The notes: generated from the sequence alone by a model not told the origin. A stretch of DNA of 25,108 bases from an uncultured Campylobacter sp. (GCF_938030685.1 NZ_CALHHX010000185.1:1-25108); one strand, 5' to 3'. Shown: positions 15,058-23,065, numbered from the stretch's first letter. A program made the numbers and translations.

Positions 15058-15765
15058 TTATCGCCGATTCTCAACCGCCGATTTGATCCATTTGCGCAAA
15101 TAATCTAGCTGCTGCGGCGTATGGAACCAATGCTCGCCGTTTTTCATAATGCTTAAGGTGCAGTCAAATTGTTGCGTAAAATTTTTAGCGATGTAAAGAG
15201 GGGTCATATCGTCGTTTTCTGCGTATAGAATTCTACTGGGCGTTTCCCACTTAGTGATCGGATTATTCAAAACAAAACTCCAATATTCCCAAAAAAGCGG
15301 TTGCCCGACATGAGTCAAAATCATCCGCTCTTGCTTCAATCGCTCCTCGCTGACGCCAGCCCTACGCATTATATTTGAAATAACGCATTTCATATCAAGT
15401 ATCGGCGAGACGAAGAGGCAGTCGCTAAATTTTTCATCGCGGAAGCTTTGCAGGCTGAACCAGGCTCCTATGCTAACGGCAAACAGCGCGATTTCTTCCC
15501 AACGCTTCTTTGCATACGATAAAATTTCGCGAAATTCAAAAATAGCGCGTCGCGGATCGCAAGAAGCGGGCTCGTGCCGCCTCTGTCCGTGACCGGGCAG
15601 GTCAAAGCTAATTACCTGCCAGCCTTGCTCACAAACGACGGAAGCCAAAAGCTCCGCATCATCTTTGCTTCCGCCTTGCCCGTGAGCGTAGATATAAACT
15701 TTTTTCGAGCAGCTCCCCCAAACGGCGGCGGGAATGCCACGTATCTCGATCGTGCTCTTTTGCAT
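15058..15765 (-). CDS. Alpha/beta hydrolase
   Basis: A 235-residue cytoplasmic alpha/beta-hydrolase. The oxyanion-hole HGQGG starts at H28, the nucleophile elbow is AVSIGA with Ser98, an Asp lies in ENDDMTP (185/186), and the catalytic His is H212 in GEHWF. The segment SFDLPGHGQR is typical of esterase/acyl-hydrolase members. I choose ATG 15765 because AAAGGAA lies seven bases upstream; the open frame extends to 15822 but those extra 19 residues have no ribosome binding site. The substrate cannot be predicted: carboxylesterase, acyl-CoA or peptide hydrolysis are all possible. It stands alone between repeat-rich regions, suggesting a single-gene unit and possible accessory status. Confidence 0.87.
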   Translation of the reverse strand: MQKSTIEIRGIPAAVWGSCSKKVYIYAHGQGGSKDDAELLASVVCEQGWQVISFDLPGHGQRRHEPASCDPRRAIFEFREILSYAKKRWEEIALFAVSIGAWFSLQSFRDEKFSDCLFVSPILDMKCVISNIMRRAGVSEERLKQERMILTHVGQPLFWEYWSFVLNNPITKWETPSRILYAENDDMTPLYIAKNFTQQFDCTLSIMKNGEHWFHTPQQLDYLRKWIKSAVENRR

Positions 15766-15822
15766 TTTTCGTTCCTTTAAATTTTTTGCGCCGCTTACCC
15801 GCATTTTGCGGCAACGTCGCAA

Positions 15823-16261
15823 ACTTGAGTAATAAATATTGCTAAAAATTTAATAGCACGCCCTGCTAGACTGTCTGCGATTAGCGATAAATTTTAAAAT
15901 TTTACGCGCGAGCTGCGCCTGCCGCTTTGTTTTAAAATTTAGCCGCATGAAATTTCAGGTGGCATAATTTTTATTCTTGCAGCGCAATTAAATTTTTATG
16001 TCTTAGATTTCTGCAAGCTGAGAAATTTAAAATTTAAGCTCACGCAAATTTTATCGCGACTCGTGCAAAATTTTAAAATTTTACGTCTGCTTTATTTGCA
16101 GGCTGCGCGAACAAATACCGCTTAAATTCCAAGCGTGCTCACGCCGCAGAAATTAAAATTTGCGCTAATTTTACAAGCCCTGACTGAGATGGTTTTTAAA
16201 ATTTCGGTGCTTGATAGCGCCCGCAATCGCGCTGTGTTTGCCATGAACATATCCAAAAAGC
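15823..16261. repeat. Intergenic RAATTY-rich repeat region
   Basis: About 440 bases upstream of the hydrolase and downstream of pgpA with no credible gene. AAATTT/AAATTC words recur about 14 times, many as the self-complementary TAAAATTTTA or AAATTTTAAAATTT, capable of small A/T hairpins. A few AATT words are outside the RAATTY rule (TAATTT, CAATTA). There is no clear terminator or RNA gene. Confidence 0.6.
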
Positions 16262-16798
16262 TTAAAAAATCAATCCTGCGGCGCCGAGTTTGAGCCCTAA
16301 AGAGATAACTATTAAGACCCCAAGCCCTGCAAAAAAGCCCGCCAGCACGTCATCCAGCATCACGCCGAGCCCGCCCGGCACGTCGCGATCCACGCGCCCG
16401 ATGATCGAGGGTTTGCGGATGTCAAACGCCCTGAAAAACAGCAGCGCCAAAATCATCGCAAGGGCCGAGATCCTGCTGCTCTCAAAGCCCGCGATCAGCT
16501 CCCGCAGCGGCAGCGAAAAGATCTCGCCCACGGGCGCTGCGACGCACATCGCGATCCACACCCCCACGACCTCGTCGATGACGATCTCGCTGTTATCGTG
16601 CGAGCAGGTCCGCTTCTCATAATCGCCTACGATCTTAAGCGAGACGAAAAAAATGATGCCGGCGCACAAAAACAGCGTCACCTCGCCCGCCAGCATCAAG
16701 ATTGCAAGCCCCACTATCCAGCCTGCGATGCTGCCCCAGGTGCCGGGCGCGGGCTTTAGCAACCCCGCGCCGAAAAATGTAACGAAAATTTTATCCAT
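16262..16798 (-). CDS. pgpA: Phosphatidylglycerophosphatase A
   Basis: A 178-residue inner-membrane phosphatase that removes the phosphate from phosphatidylglycerol phosphate in phospholipid synthesis. Family signatures visible are GLLKPAPGTWGSIAG at residues 12-26, the acidic EIVIDEVVG at 71-79 carrying the metal-binding Asp75/Glu76, FRAFDIRKP after the midpoint and DDVLAGFFAG towards the C-terminus, with several membrane spans between. The ATG at 16798 has AAAGGA seven bases upstream. In C. jejuni pgpA (Cj1610) sits next to the sulfate-adenylyltransferase-like gene; here the order is kept but 709 bases of repeat-rich DNA separate them, so pgpA probably has its own promoter. Confidence 0.94.
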   Translation of the reverse strand: MDKIFVTFFGAGLLKPAPGTWGSIAGWIVGLAILMLAGEVTLFLCAGIIFFVSLKIVGDYEKRTCSHDNSEIVIDEVVGVWIAMCVAAPVGEIFSLPLRELIAGFESSRISALAMILALLFFRAFDIRKPSIIGRVDRDVPGGLGVMLDDVLAGFFAGLGVLIVISLGLKLGAAGLIF

Positions 16799-17507
16799 AA
16801 TTGTCCTTTTAAATTTTGCTTTTTAAAATTTTACCGCTTATTTTAATTAGGGCATCTGCTCGCGTGCGAAAATTTTAAATTTCGTTCGTGTAGAATTAAT
16901 TTGCCCGCCCGCACGAAATTAATTCTACTCGCTCGCCACAAAAATTTCGCTCGTTAATGTAGGAATTTTAAAATTCTACTCATTTGCGTAAAAATTTTAA
17001 AATTTTGCTCGCTTGCGTGGAGATTTCAAACCCATACGCAAACGCACGGCATTTTGCGCGAGCGGCAGTCGTTGCGCTGCATCCGAGTTTTGCGCCGTAA
17101 CTCGCAGCGACCGCCTAATTTTAAAATTTTAAGCTCGCTTGTCGCAAGCTTAAAATTTAGATCCGCTGTACTGCTTTACATATCCATCGCGCCTTAAAAT
17201 TTTAAATCCGCTTCGCCGCAAAATTTTACTGCGTCGTTATAAATTTGCTACGTAGCCGAAGCTTTAAAATTTAAAGCTCGTTTTACCGCACCGCTTGTTT
17301 TAAAAATTTAGCTTCATTGCGCCACAAAATTTTACGCCAAATTCTGCCCGCCGCTCTTTATGCTATAAAATTCCGCGCAGTCCTTTTTTTCTGCGCTATG
17401 AAATTTTACTTTACGTCTAGCCGCCGTAAATTCTAACGTCGCGAAATTTTACCCTCTGCCTAGCTTCCGCAAATTCCACGTCATTTTTTGCGTCGCGCCC
17501 TCGAGAG
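16799..17507. repeat. Intergenic RAATTY-rich repeat region between the Sat-like gene and pgpA
   Basis: A 709-base gap inside an otherwise tight gene cluster. I count about 23 RAATTY words, mostly AAATTT within TTTTAAAATTTT-type palindromes, against a handful of AATT in other contexts (near 16855, 16904, 16919). Between the words are short GC-rich spacers such as GCTCGCTTGCG and CGCCGC, so the A/T words stand out from a non-A/T-rich background. No open frame, tRNA or terminator of note was seen. Confidence 0.7.
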
Positions 17508-19379
17508 CTACGTCTTTAGCGCGCTGGTTTGATACAGTTGCATCAGCTGCTCGTAAAACTCGCTCTCGCCGTGGCTCTGCAAGATCCCGCTGTTTGGAAA
17601 AAGCTCGTCGTAGAGCTTTTGTAGATCCGAAAATCGCGCGGGAAAAAGCTCGCTTAAAATCATCGCCGAGATCTCTTTACGCATAAAAATCGCGGGCGGC
17701 AAAATCCCCGCGCGCAGCAGTGCCTTGAGATTTTGTGTGCGGTAATGCACGTGATGATGAGCGCCGTGAGGGCAGTTTTTCGTGCTTACGAGCACCTTGC
17801 ACTTCTCGCAATAGACGTATTCGGGCATCAGCAAAATTTCGATTTCGCCGCGTTTTTGATACTCGTCCAGCACCGAATGCACGCCGCCACCTTCGAAAAA
17901 TAGCTCCATATTTGCGTGATTTTGCCCAAAAATTATTTTGTTTATACCTAAATTTTTTGCGATTGCGCACTGCAGTGCGGGCTTGTCGTCAAAAATCGCA
18001 AGCGAGCCCAGATCGATCATCATGGCGCGTTGCGCGACCAAAAAATTTTGCAGCAAATAGCTTAGCGTTTTTTTGCGTAGCTCGTAGGGCAGGGCATCCG
18101 TGCTATTCGTGCCGGTTAAAAAAATCACCACGAAATCCGCCTTATCGATCATATGCCTAATCAGCCGCTCATGCACGCGGTGGATCGGATCGGCGCAGGT
18201 AAAAAACGCTGAAATTTTAGGCGCGGCAAGTGAGCTTGCGACTTTTTTTATGCGCGCGATTTGCTCTGCAAGCTCATTTTTTAGCAGCGTGATGCGCCCC
18301 TGCACCGCAGTTTGCTCTGCGTATGCGTTTTGAAACACCGAGTCTGCGACCTCGCTTACGCTTGGAACATAAATGTCGCTAACGTCTATGCGCGTGACAA
18401 GCTCACAATAGGCGGGATTTGCAGCGGGATTTTTGATGAAATTTTCGGTGGAATTTGAGATAAAATTTCCCGCCGAATTTGCTACGGATTTTGCATCTGC
18501 GCTACAAACGCGATTTATCGCAGAATTTTCGGCAATGCTCCGCGCGGAATTTGCCGCAGAATTTACACTGGAGCTTTTCGCCGAATTCAAAGTGGCGTTT
18601 TTCGCAGATTTTGTATCTGCGCTGCAAGTAAAAGTTTGATCATAGCACGCAGCAAGACTTTCTATATGGTCTAAGCCCTCGCTTGTAGCGTTTATAGCGC
18701 TTTGCGCACTTGCAGTGCGCGCGAAATCCGTGCCGCTTTTTGCAAAATTCTGCTCGTTTTGCGCCGCGGCAGAAACCTCTTCCTGCAAGTTGCGTGATCC
18801 TTTAACTAGCAAATACGCGTCGTTCTCGCCGCTAAGCGAATTTTTGGCGCATTCGGCTATGCCGTCCTTTCGGAGATAAAGCTCCAAAATATCGCCCTTT
18901 TTTGCGTCCGCGCAGGAAAAAACGAAATTTATGCCGCATACGCTTAGCTTGCTTGGGCGCAGTAGCTCGCAGCTCTTGCCGAAAGCGCCGTTTGCGAGTA
19001 GGCTCAAGACGTTTAGGTCGGAGCGCGAGATCACTATCTTGCGGATTTGCGTTGCGCTATTATTTGCGCCTTTGCTCTCGCTTCCGGCTTGCTCTGCTTT
19101 TAAATTTCTTGCCGCGCCCTTAGCTCGCGCCTCGTCTTTTCTGGCATTGCTCGTCTTTGACATTTTTAAATTCCGCATCGTTTTTAAATTTTGCTTTGCC
19201 TTTAAATTTAGCGCCGCGTCGCTCGAAGCTTTTGCGATGTTTAGAGGTTTTGTGCCGCTTAAAATTCCTTCGCTTTCAAGCGGTTTTATTTCGTTTAAAT
19301 TGCCGGTATCGCGTGAAATTTCTGTCCCGTCTGCGATCCACACCGAGCGAGCGCGGCTATTTTTTTCTTGCGATGCCAT
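17508..19379 (-). CDS. Divergent ATP-sulfurylase-like protein with large low-complexity inserts
   Basis: Homologous in layout to the ATP sulfurylase (sulfate adenylyltransferase) family and placed like Cj1609. The N-terminal PUA-like part shows SDLNVLSLLANGAFG (LLANGAFG at 127-134) and AKKGDILELYLRKDGI. The catalytic-like part has PIHRVHE (HRVHE at 400-404), FGQNHAN in place of GRDHAG, a CEKC...CPH zinc-knuckle-like segment from residue 524, and FMRKEIS where Sat has SRPEV. The usual QxRNP before HxxH reads TCADP, so sulfate/ATP chemistry is doubtful. At 623 residues it is far longer than family norms because of a Lys/Asn-rich linker (about 40-110) and an Asn-Ser-Ala repeat (about 264-320). 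I choose ATG 19379 (MASQEK), which overlaps the regulator gene by 23 bases, over the upstream start at 19421. Confidence 0.8.
   Translation of the reverse strand: MASQEKNSRARSVWIADGTEISRDTGNLNEIKPLESEGILSGTKPLNIAKASSDAALNLKAKQNLKTMRNLKMSKTSNARKDEARAKGAARNLKAEQAGSESKGANNSATQIRKIVISRSDLNVLSLLANGAFGKSCELLRPSKLSVCGINFVFSCADAKKGDILELYLRKDGIAECAKNSLSGENDAYLLVKGSRNLQEEVSAAAQNEQNFAKSGTDFARTASAQSAINATSEGLDHIESLAACYDQTFTCSADTKSAKNATLNSAKSSSVNSAANSARSIAENSAINRVCSADAKSVANSAGNFISNSTENFIKNPAANPAYCELVTRIDVSDIYVPSVSEVADSVFQNAYAEQTAVQGRITLLKNELAEQIARIKKVASSLAAPKISAFFTCADPIHRVHERLIRHMIDKADFVVIFLTGTNSTDALPYELRKKTLSYLLQNFLVAQRAMMIDLGSLAIFDDKPALQCAIAKNLGINKIIFGQNHANMELFFEGGGVHSVLDEYQKRGEIEILLMPEYVYCEKCKVLVSTKNCPHGAHHHVHYRTQNLKALLRAGILPPAIFMRKEISAMILSELFPARFSDLQKLYDELFPNSGILQSHGESEFYEQLMQLYQTSALKT
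18439..18588. repeat. In-gene 12-bp periodic RAATTY repeat encoding a tetrapeptide repeat
   Basis: RAATTY words start at 18439, 18451, 18463, 18475, 18523, 18547, 18559 and 18583, every interval an exact multiple of 12. On the coding (minus) strand each is read as (..R)(AAT)(TY.), giving Asn-Ser or Asn-Phe, and the protein shows xN(S/F)(A/I/T) units: LNSA, VNSA, ANSA, ENSA, ANSA, GNFI, SNST, ENFI. The insert lies within the N-terminal Sat-like domain region. Confidence 0.85.
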
Positions 19380-20220
19380 ATTTTTTTCTTTTCTCCCAAA
19401 GCGATTTTCGCGAAATCCCAAGTGCCGCCGCCAGATCGGAGTCGAAATACTCGTCTTGGTGCGCTACGATCGTGAGCTTTACGTATTCTTCGATGCTTAA
19501 AATTTCACTGCGTTCTTTGCTGCTGCCAAGCGTAATTTCGTCGCTAAAGCCCTTTTGCGCGCCGATGGATCCGGCGATTATACGCATGGATTTGGTTTTG
19601 CTTAGAAATTTTTCCTTCTGTGCGCCGCTTAGGCTATCAAAATCTGGTGCGTAAAAAATCTCCGCGCCGCGTTCTAGCGGCTCAGGGCTTTGCGCGGATA
19701 GAATTTTAAGGCGCGATTTTAGCGCAAGCGCGATCTTAAATACCGCCGCAGCTCGCGCTGCCGCATCACCGCGCAAAAGAAGCGGAAATTTTATCTGCGC
19801 TAAACGCATGTGCGGTATTTCGCACGAAAGAGAGATCTCTTTAAGCAACGCTTCGTAGGCTTCGTTTTGCGATTTTAGCGAGCGAAACTGCGCGTAGTGC
19901 TCGATTTTTTTGATAAGCTCCTCTATCATAAAAGGCTTTTGGATATAATCCGTCGCGCCCGCTTTTACGGGGTTTAGCACCGTTTCGCTATCGACGTAGG
20001 CGACCATTAAAATTATGATCGAGCGCCTAAATTTCTCGATCAGCGGATAAAAGCTCGCGCCGCTCCAGCTCGTAGAGAGCAGCACCGCCTCAAACTCCTC
20101 CGCAAGAGCTGCCGCAGCCGCCAAACTCGCCGCGTTAGTGCATTCATGCCCCAGCGCGCCAAGCTTGTTTGCGATACTTTGAGCAAGATAGCTTTCGCTC
20201 TCGATGATTAAAATTTTCAT
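19357..20220 (-). CDS. HP1021/Cj1608-type atypical orphan response regulator
   Basis: A 287-residue two-domain regulator. The N-terminal receiver (about 1-118) keeps the fold and the KPF lysine (IQKPFMIEELI), but the phospho-acceptor position after VLL is Ser49 (VLLSTSW) and the usual acidic pair is replaced by E7/E9. The C-terminus ends in a Fis/NtrC-like helix-turn-helix (AAALGISRKSLWEKRKKYGI). This matches HP1021 of Helicobacter and Cj1608, orphan regulators that act without phosphorylation, bind the replication origin and respond to redox conditions (knowledge of the family). Three cysteines are noted, C27, one near 121-130 (SCEI) and none in the HTH. The start overlaps the ispDF stop as ATGA and the end overlaps the Sat-like gene, so all three are translationally linked. 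Confidence 0.9.
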   Translation of the reverse strand: MKILIIESESYLAQSIANKLGALGHECTNAASLAAAAALAEEFEAVLLSTSWSGASFYPLIEKFRRSIIILMVAYVDSETVLNPVKAGATDYIQKPFMIEELIKKIEHYAQFRSLKSQNEAYEALLKEISLSCEIPHMRLAQIKFPLLLRGDAAARAAAVFKIALALKSRLKILSAQSPEPLERGAEIFYAPDFDSLSGAQKEKFLSKTKSMRIIAGSIGAQKGFSDEITLGSSKERSEILSIEEYVKLTIVAHQDEYFDSDLAAALGISRKSLWEKRKKYGIARKK

Positions 20221-21539
20221 ACGTCCTGCGCCTTTGTTGCGTGCTTTTGCCAGTCGTAGAATTTCAAGCTTACCGTAGCCTGCGCGGCGATACCCTCGCT
20301 TCTGCCCGTAAATCCCAGTCCTTCGGTCGTGGTCGCTTTGACATTGACGCGCGCGCAGTTTAAAATTTCGCTCAAAGCCTCCTGCATCTGCGCTTTGTAA
20401 ACGCCGATCTTCGGGCGCTGCGCAATGATCGTGATATCGGCGTTTACTAGCTCGTAGCCGTAGCCTCTGACGCGCCGCATTACCTTTCGTAACAGCTCCT
20501 TGCTATCCGCGCCTTTAAGCTTGGCGTCGCTGTCGGGGAAAAGCTCGCCTATATCGCCTAGCATCGCCGCGCCGCAAATAGCGTCGATTAGGGCATGGAT
20601 CGCTACGTCGCCGTCGCTGTGTGCGATCAGCGCGAACTCGCACGGAATTTGCACGCCGCCGAGCACGATGCCTGCGCCTTTTTCAAGCGCATGCACGTCG
20701 TAACCCGTACCGCAAAAGATATCGCGCGAGCATGGTTTTAAATTTAGCGCCGCTAGATCGCTTGTGCGCGTGATCTTAAGCGCGCCCGCTTCGCCTTTTA
20801 TAAATTCTAACCGCCCGCCCGCGCTGCCGATCGCCGCGCTGTCGTCGGTAAAAATTTCGCTTCCTTCAAGCGCCTTTTTAAGTAGCGCCGTGCGCGAAAG
20901 TTGTGGCGTTTGGATGAGGCGCAGCTCCTCTCGCTCCACAATGCGCTCGCCGAGATAGGTCGTATCATTTACGCCAAGATAGGGGCTAACGCAGTCCGCG
21001 CTGCCTAAATTTCGTATCAGCGAGGAGATCAGCCTTGGCGAAATTTGCGCGCGCGCCACGTCGCTTACGAGCACGAGCTCGCTCTCTACGAGCTGCAGCG
21101 CGTTTTTTAGCGAGCTTTGGCGATTTGCACCGCCGGGGGCGAAGTGAAATTTTAAATTTGAAGAGCCGCATTCATCTGCGCCGCATTCGACTTGAGCTTT
21201 AAAATTTTCCGCGCCCCGCGGCTTGCTTGCGTCGTTTAGATCATCTGCGCCGCATCCGATCCTGGCCTGCTTTCTTTGAAAGTTATACTCGCTCGCGCCG
21301 CACTCCGAGTTTTCTCCGCGCGCCGAGGCTAGGCTGCACGCATAGAGGCGCTCGCAATAGCCCACGTCCTCCTCGTTCACGGCGATTATGATTTTTTTAA
21401 ATGGGTGCGCCCGCGCAATGCTCTGCGCGACGTATTGCCAAAGCGGCAGCTCGCCCACGCGCAGCCACTGCTTTTTGACGGGGAGACCAAACCTGCTCGA
21501 ATCGCCCGCGGCGAGCAAAATCAGCGATATATCTTTCAA
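20217..21539 (-). CDS. ispDF: Bifunctional IspD/IspF enzyme of the MEP isoprenoid pathway, with an insert in IspD
   Basis: A 440-residue fusion of 2-C-methyl-D-erythritol 4-phosphate cytidylyltransferase (IspD) and 2-C-methyl-D-erythritol 2,4-cyclodiphosphate synthase (IspF), the usual form in Campylobacterota. IspD shows LLAAGDSSRFGLPVKKQW at the N-terminus and APGGANRQSSL near residue 131. IspF begins near 275 with GTGYDVHALEKG (metal ligands D281 and H283), AHSDGDVAIHALIDA and ATTTEGLGFTGR. C. jejuni IspDF is near 370 residues; the excess is a Cys-rich insert at about residues 60-128 between the VNEEDV strand and the APGG loop. The start is TTG 21539 with AAGGA seven bases upstream. The stop overlaps the HP1021-like gene by four bases. 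Activity of the IspD half despite the insert is probable since its motifs are intact. Confidence 0.94.
   Translation of the reverse strand: MKDISLILLAAGDSSRFGLPVKKQWLRVGELPLWQYVAQSIARAHPFKKIIIAVNEEDVGYCERLYACSLASARGENSECGASEYNFQRKQARIGCGADDLNDASKPRGAENFKAQVECGADECGSSNLKFHFAPGGANRQSSLKNALQLVESELVLVSDVARAQISPRLISSLIRNLGSADCVSPYLGVNDTTYLGERIVEREELRLIQTPQLSRTALLKKALEGSEIFTDDSAAIGSAGGRLEFIKGEAGALKITRTSDLAALNLKPCSRDIFCGTGYDVHALEKGAGIVLGGVQIPCEFALIAHSDGDVAIHALIDAICGAAMLGDIGELFPDSDAKLKGADSKELLRKVMRRVRGYGYELVNADITIIAQRPKIGVYKAQMQEALSEILNCARVNVKATTTEGLGFTGRSEGIAAQATVSLKFYDWQKHATKAQDV
21165..21308. repeat. Direct repeats encoding Cys-Gly-Ala units inside IspD
   Basis: TCATCTGCGCCGCATTCGA at 21172-21190 recurs with one change at 21241-21259, and a more diverged copy ends at 21308; a short copy (GCCGCATTCAT) starts at 21165. 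The shared GCCGCA core is 15, 69 and 48 bases apart, all multiples of three. On the coding strand this gives ECGAS, GCGADD, ECGAD and ECGSS, all in one frame, so the insert appears to have grown by in-frame duplication. Confidence 0.7.
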
Positions 21540-21757
21540 ATTTTATCCTTGAAATTTTGTTACGAAATTATACGTATTAAAAATGAAAGCAAAATTAATC
21601 TCGGCTTGCGAGCTAAAATATCTTGAGTTTAGGCGCAAATTTACGCGGCGCGGCGGCGAAATTTCAGCTTACGTTACGAAAATAAACGGCAAAAGAAAAG
21701 TAAGGATTAATGAAATTTGTTATATTATACGCGCATTTTTAAGTAAGCGAGGCGAAA
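21540..21757 (+). promoter_or_regulatory. Divergent control region between ispDF and thiC
   Basis: 218 bases. TATATTATAC at 21721-21730 is the likely -10 region for thiC, about 30 bases before its ATG, with AGCGAGG as ribosome binding site. On the minus strand AAGGATAAAATT leads to the TTG of ispDF. The conserved core of a TPP riboswitch (CUGAGA and the CCUUUGAACCUGAUC-type stretch) is not present. Several AAATTT words occur. The short frame from 21583 has no ribosome binding site and is not called as a gene. Confidence 0.5.
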
Positions 21758-23065
21758 ATGACCGAAAGCTGCGTATCACAGATCTATTTTGCAAAAAAAG
21801 GCGAGCTGACGCCACAGATGAGAGGGGTCGCGCAAAGCGAGCGCATGGACGTGCGGGCCTTATGCGATCTCATCGCGCAAGGAAGAGCGATCATCCCCGC
21901 AAACGTTAATCACAAAAGCCTAAAGCCCATCGGCATCGGGCGCGCGCTGCGGTGCAAGATCAACGCCAACATTGGCTCCTCGGGCACGACGAGCGATGTC
22001 GAGGGCGAGCTGGAAAAGCTCGAAGCCTGCTTAAAGTACGGCGCCGATACGGTGATGGATCTAAGCACGGGCGGCGATCTGGACGAGATCCGCGCCGCGA
22101 TAATCGAGCGCTCGCCCGTACCTATAGGCACGGTGCCGATCTATCAGATGATCCATGAGCTGGGCGATATTAAAAATTTAAAAACGAGCGCTATTCTTAG
22201 TACGATCGAGAAGCAGGCGCGGCAGGGAGTGGATTATTTCACGATCCATGCGGGCTTTAAGCTCGAGTTTATGCCGCTGCTGTCCCGTCGCAAGATGGGT
22301 ATCGTAAGCAGAGGCGGCTCGCTGATAGCGTCGTGGATGATGAAATTTCATAAGCAAAACCCCTTCTACGAAGCGTTTGATGAAATTTGCGATATCTGCG
22401 CCGCCTACGACGTATCGCTCTCGCTGGGCGACGGCTTGCGCCCTGGTTGCTTATACGATGCGACCGATAGGGCGCAGCTTAGCGAGCTTGAAATTTTAGG
22501 CGAGCTGGCCCTGCGCGCGAATGAAAAAAACGTACAGGTGATGATCGAGGGGCCGGGGCATATCCCGTTTAACGAGATCGAGCTTAATATACAGTTAGAG
22601 CGCAAGATCTGCCGCGACGCGCCGTTTTATGTGCTGGGGCCGCTTCCGACCGACATCGGCGCGGGCTACGATCACATCAGCTCGGCTATCGGCGGGACGA
22701 TGGCTGCGTATTGCGGTGCCAGCATGCTCTGCTACGTAACGCCGAAGGAGCATTTGGGGCTTCCCAATGCAAGCGACGTCAGAGAGGGTATCATCGCACA
22801 TAAAATCGCCGCTCACGCCGCAGACGTCGCGCTAGGCAAAGCGGGTGCGATAGAGCGCGATCATGCGATGAGCGATGCGAGGTATGGTTTTGATTGGAAC
22901 AGGCAGTTTGAGCTTAGCTTCGATCCAGATCATGCGCGCGAGCTGCATGACGAGAGCCTGGGCGATGAAATTTACAAGGGCGCGGAGTTTTGCTCGATGT
23001 GCGGGCCGAAATTTTGCGCATATAAAATCAGTAGAAATTTAACCGAAAATAAGGAGAAGGAATGA
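21758..23065 (+). CDS. thiC: Phosphomethylpyrimidine synthase ThiC
   Basis: A radical-SAM enzyme that rearranges aminoimidazole ribotide to HMP-phosphate, the pyrimidine half of thiamine. The 435-residue form lacks the long N-terminal domain of proteobacterial ThiC, as is common in this phylum. Seen are SQIYFAKKGELTPQM at the start, GTTSDVEGELEK, MDLSTGGDL, GDGLRPGC, EGPGHIP, and the C-terminal CSMCGPKFC, with the cluster-binding cysteines at 412, 415 and 420. ATG 21758 follows AGCGAGG. Its stop overlaps mrp as ATGA, and mrp encodes an Fe-S carrier type ATPase, a fitting partner for a [4Fe-4S] enzyme. In C. jejuni thiC is not beside mrp as far as I recall, so the pairing may be specific to this lineage. 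Confidence 0.96.
   Translation: MTESCVSQIYFAKKGELTPQMRGVAQSERMDVRALCDLIAQGRAIIPANVNHKSLKPIGIGRALRCKINANIGSSGTTSDVEGELEKLEACLKYGADTVMDLSTGGDLDEIRAAIIERSPVPIGTVPIYQMIHELGDIKNLKTSAILSTIEKQARQGVDYFTIHAGFKLEFMPLLSRRKMGIVSRGGSLIASWMMKFHKQNPFYEAFDEICDICAAYDVSLSLGDGLRPGCLYDATDRAQLSELEILGELALRANEKNVQVMIEGPGHIPFNEIELNIQLERKICRDAPFYVLGPLPTDIGAGYDHISSAIGGTMAAYCGASMLCYVTPKEHLGLPNASDVREGIIAHKIAAHAADVALGKAGAIERDHAMSDARYGFDWNRQFELSFDPDHARELHDESLGDEIYKGAEFCSMCGPKFCAYKISRNLTENKEKE

Noticed and set aside
16785..16800. DnaA-box-like TTATCCATA near pgpA, possible origin
   Set aside because: A single copy within the pgpA start, with no cluster of boxes and no dnaA nearby.
21540..21757. Possible TPP riboswitch upstream of thiC
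   Set aside because: The conserved CUGAGA and CCUUUGAACCUGAUC-like elements are absent, and the leader after the likely -10 box is only about 30 bases.
21583..21909. 108-residue frame overlapping the thiC start
   Set aside because: It runs out of frame through thiC, has no ribosome binding site and is Lys/Arg-rich by composition.
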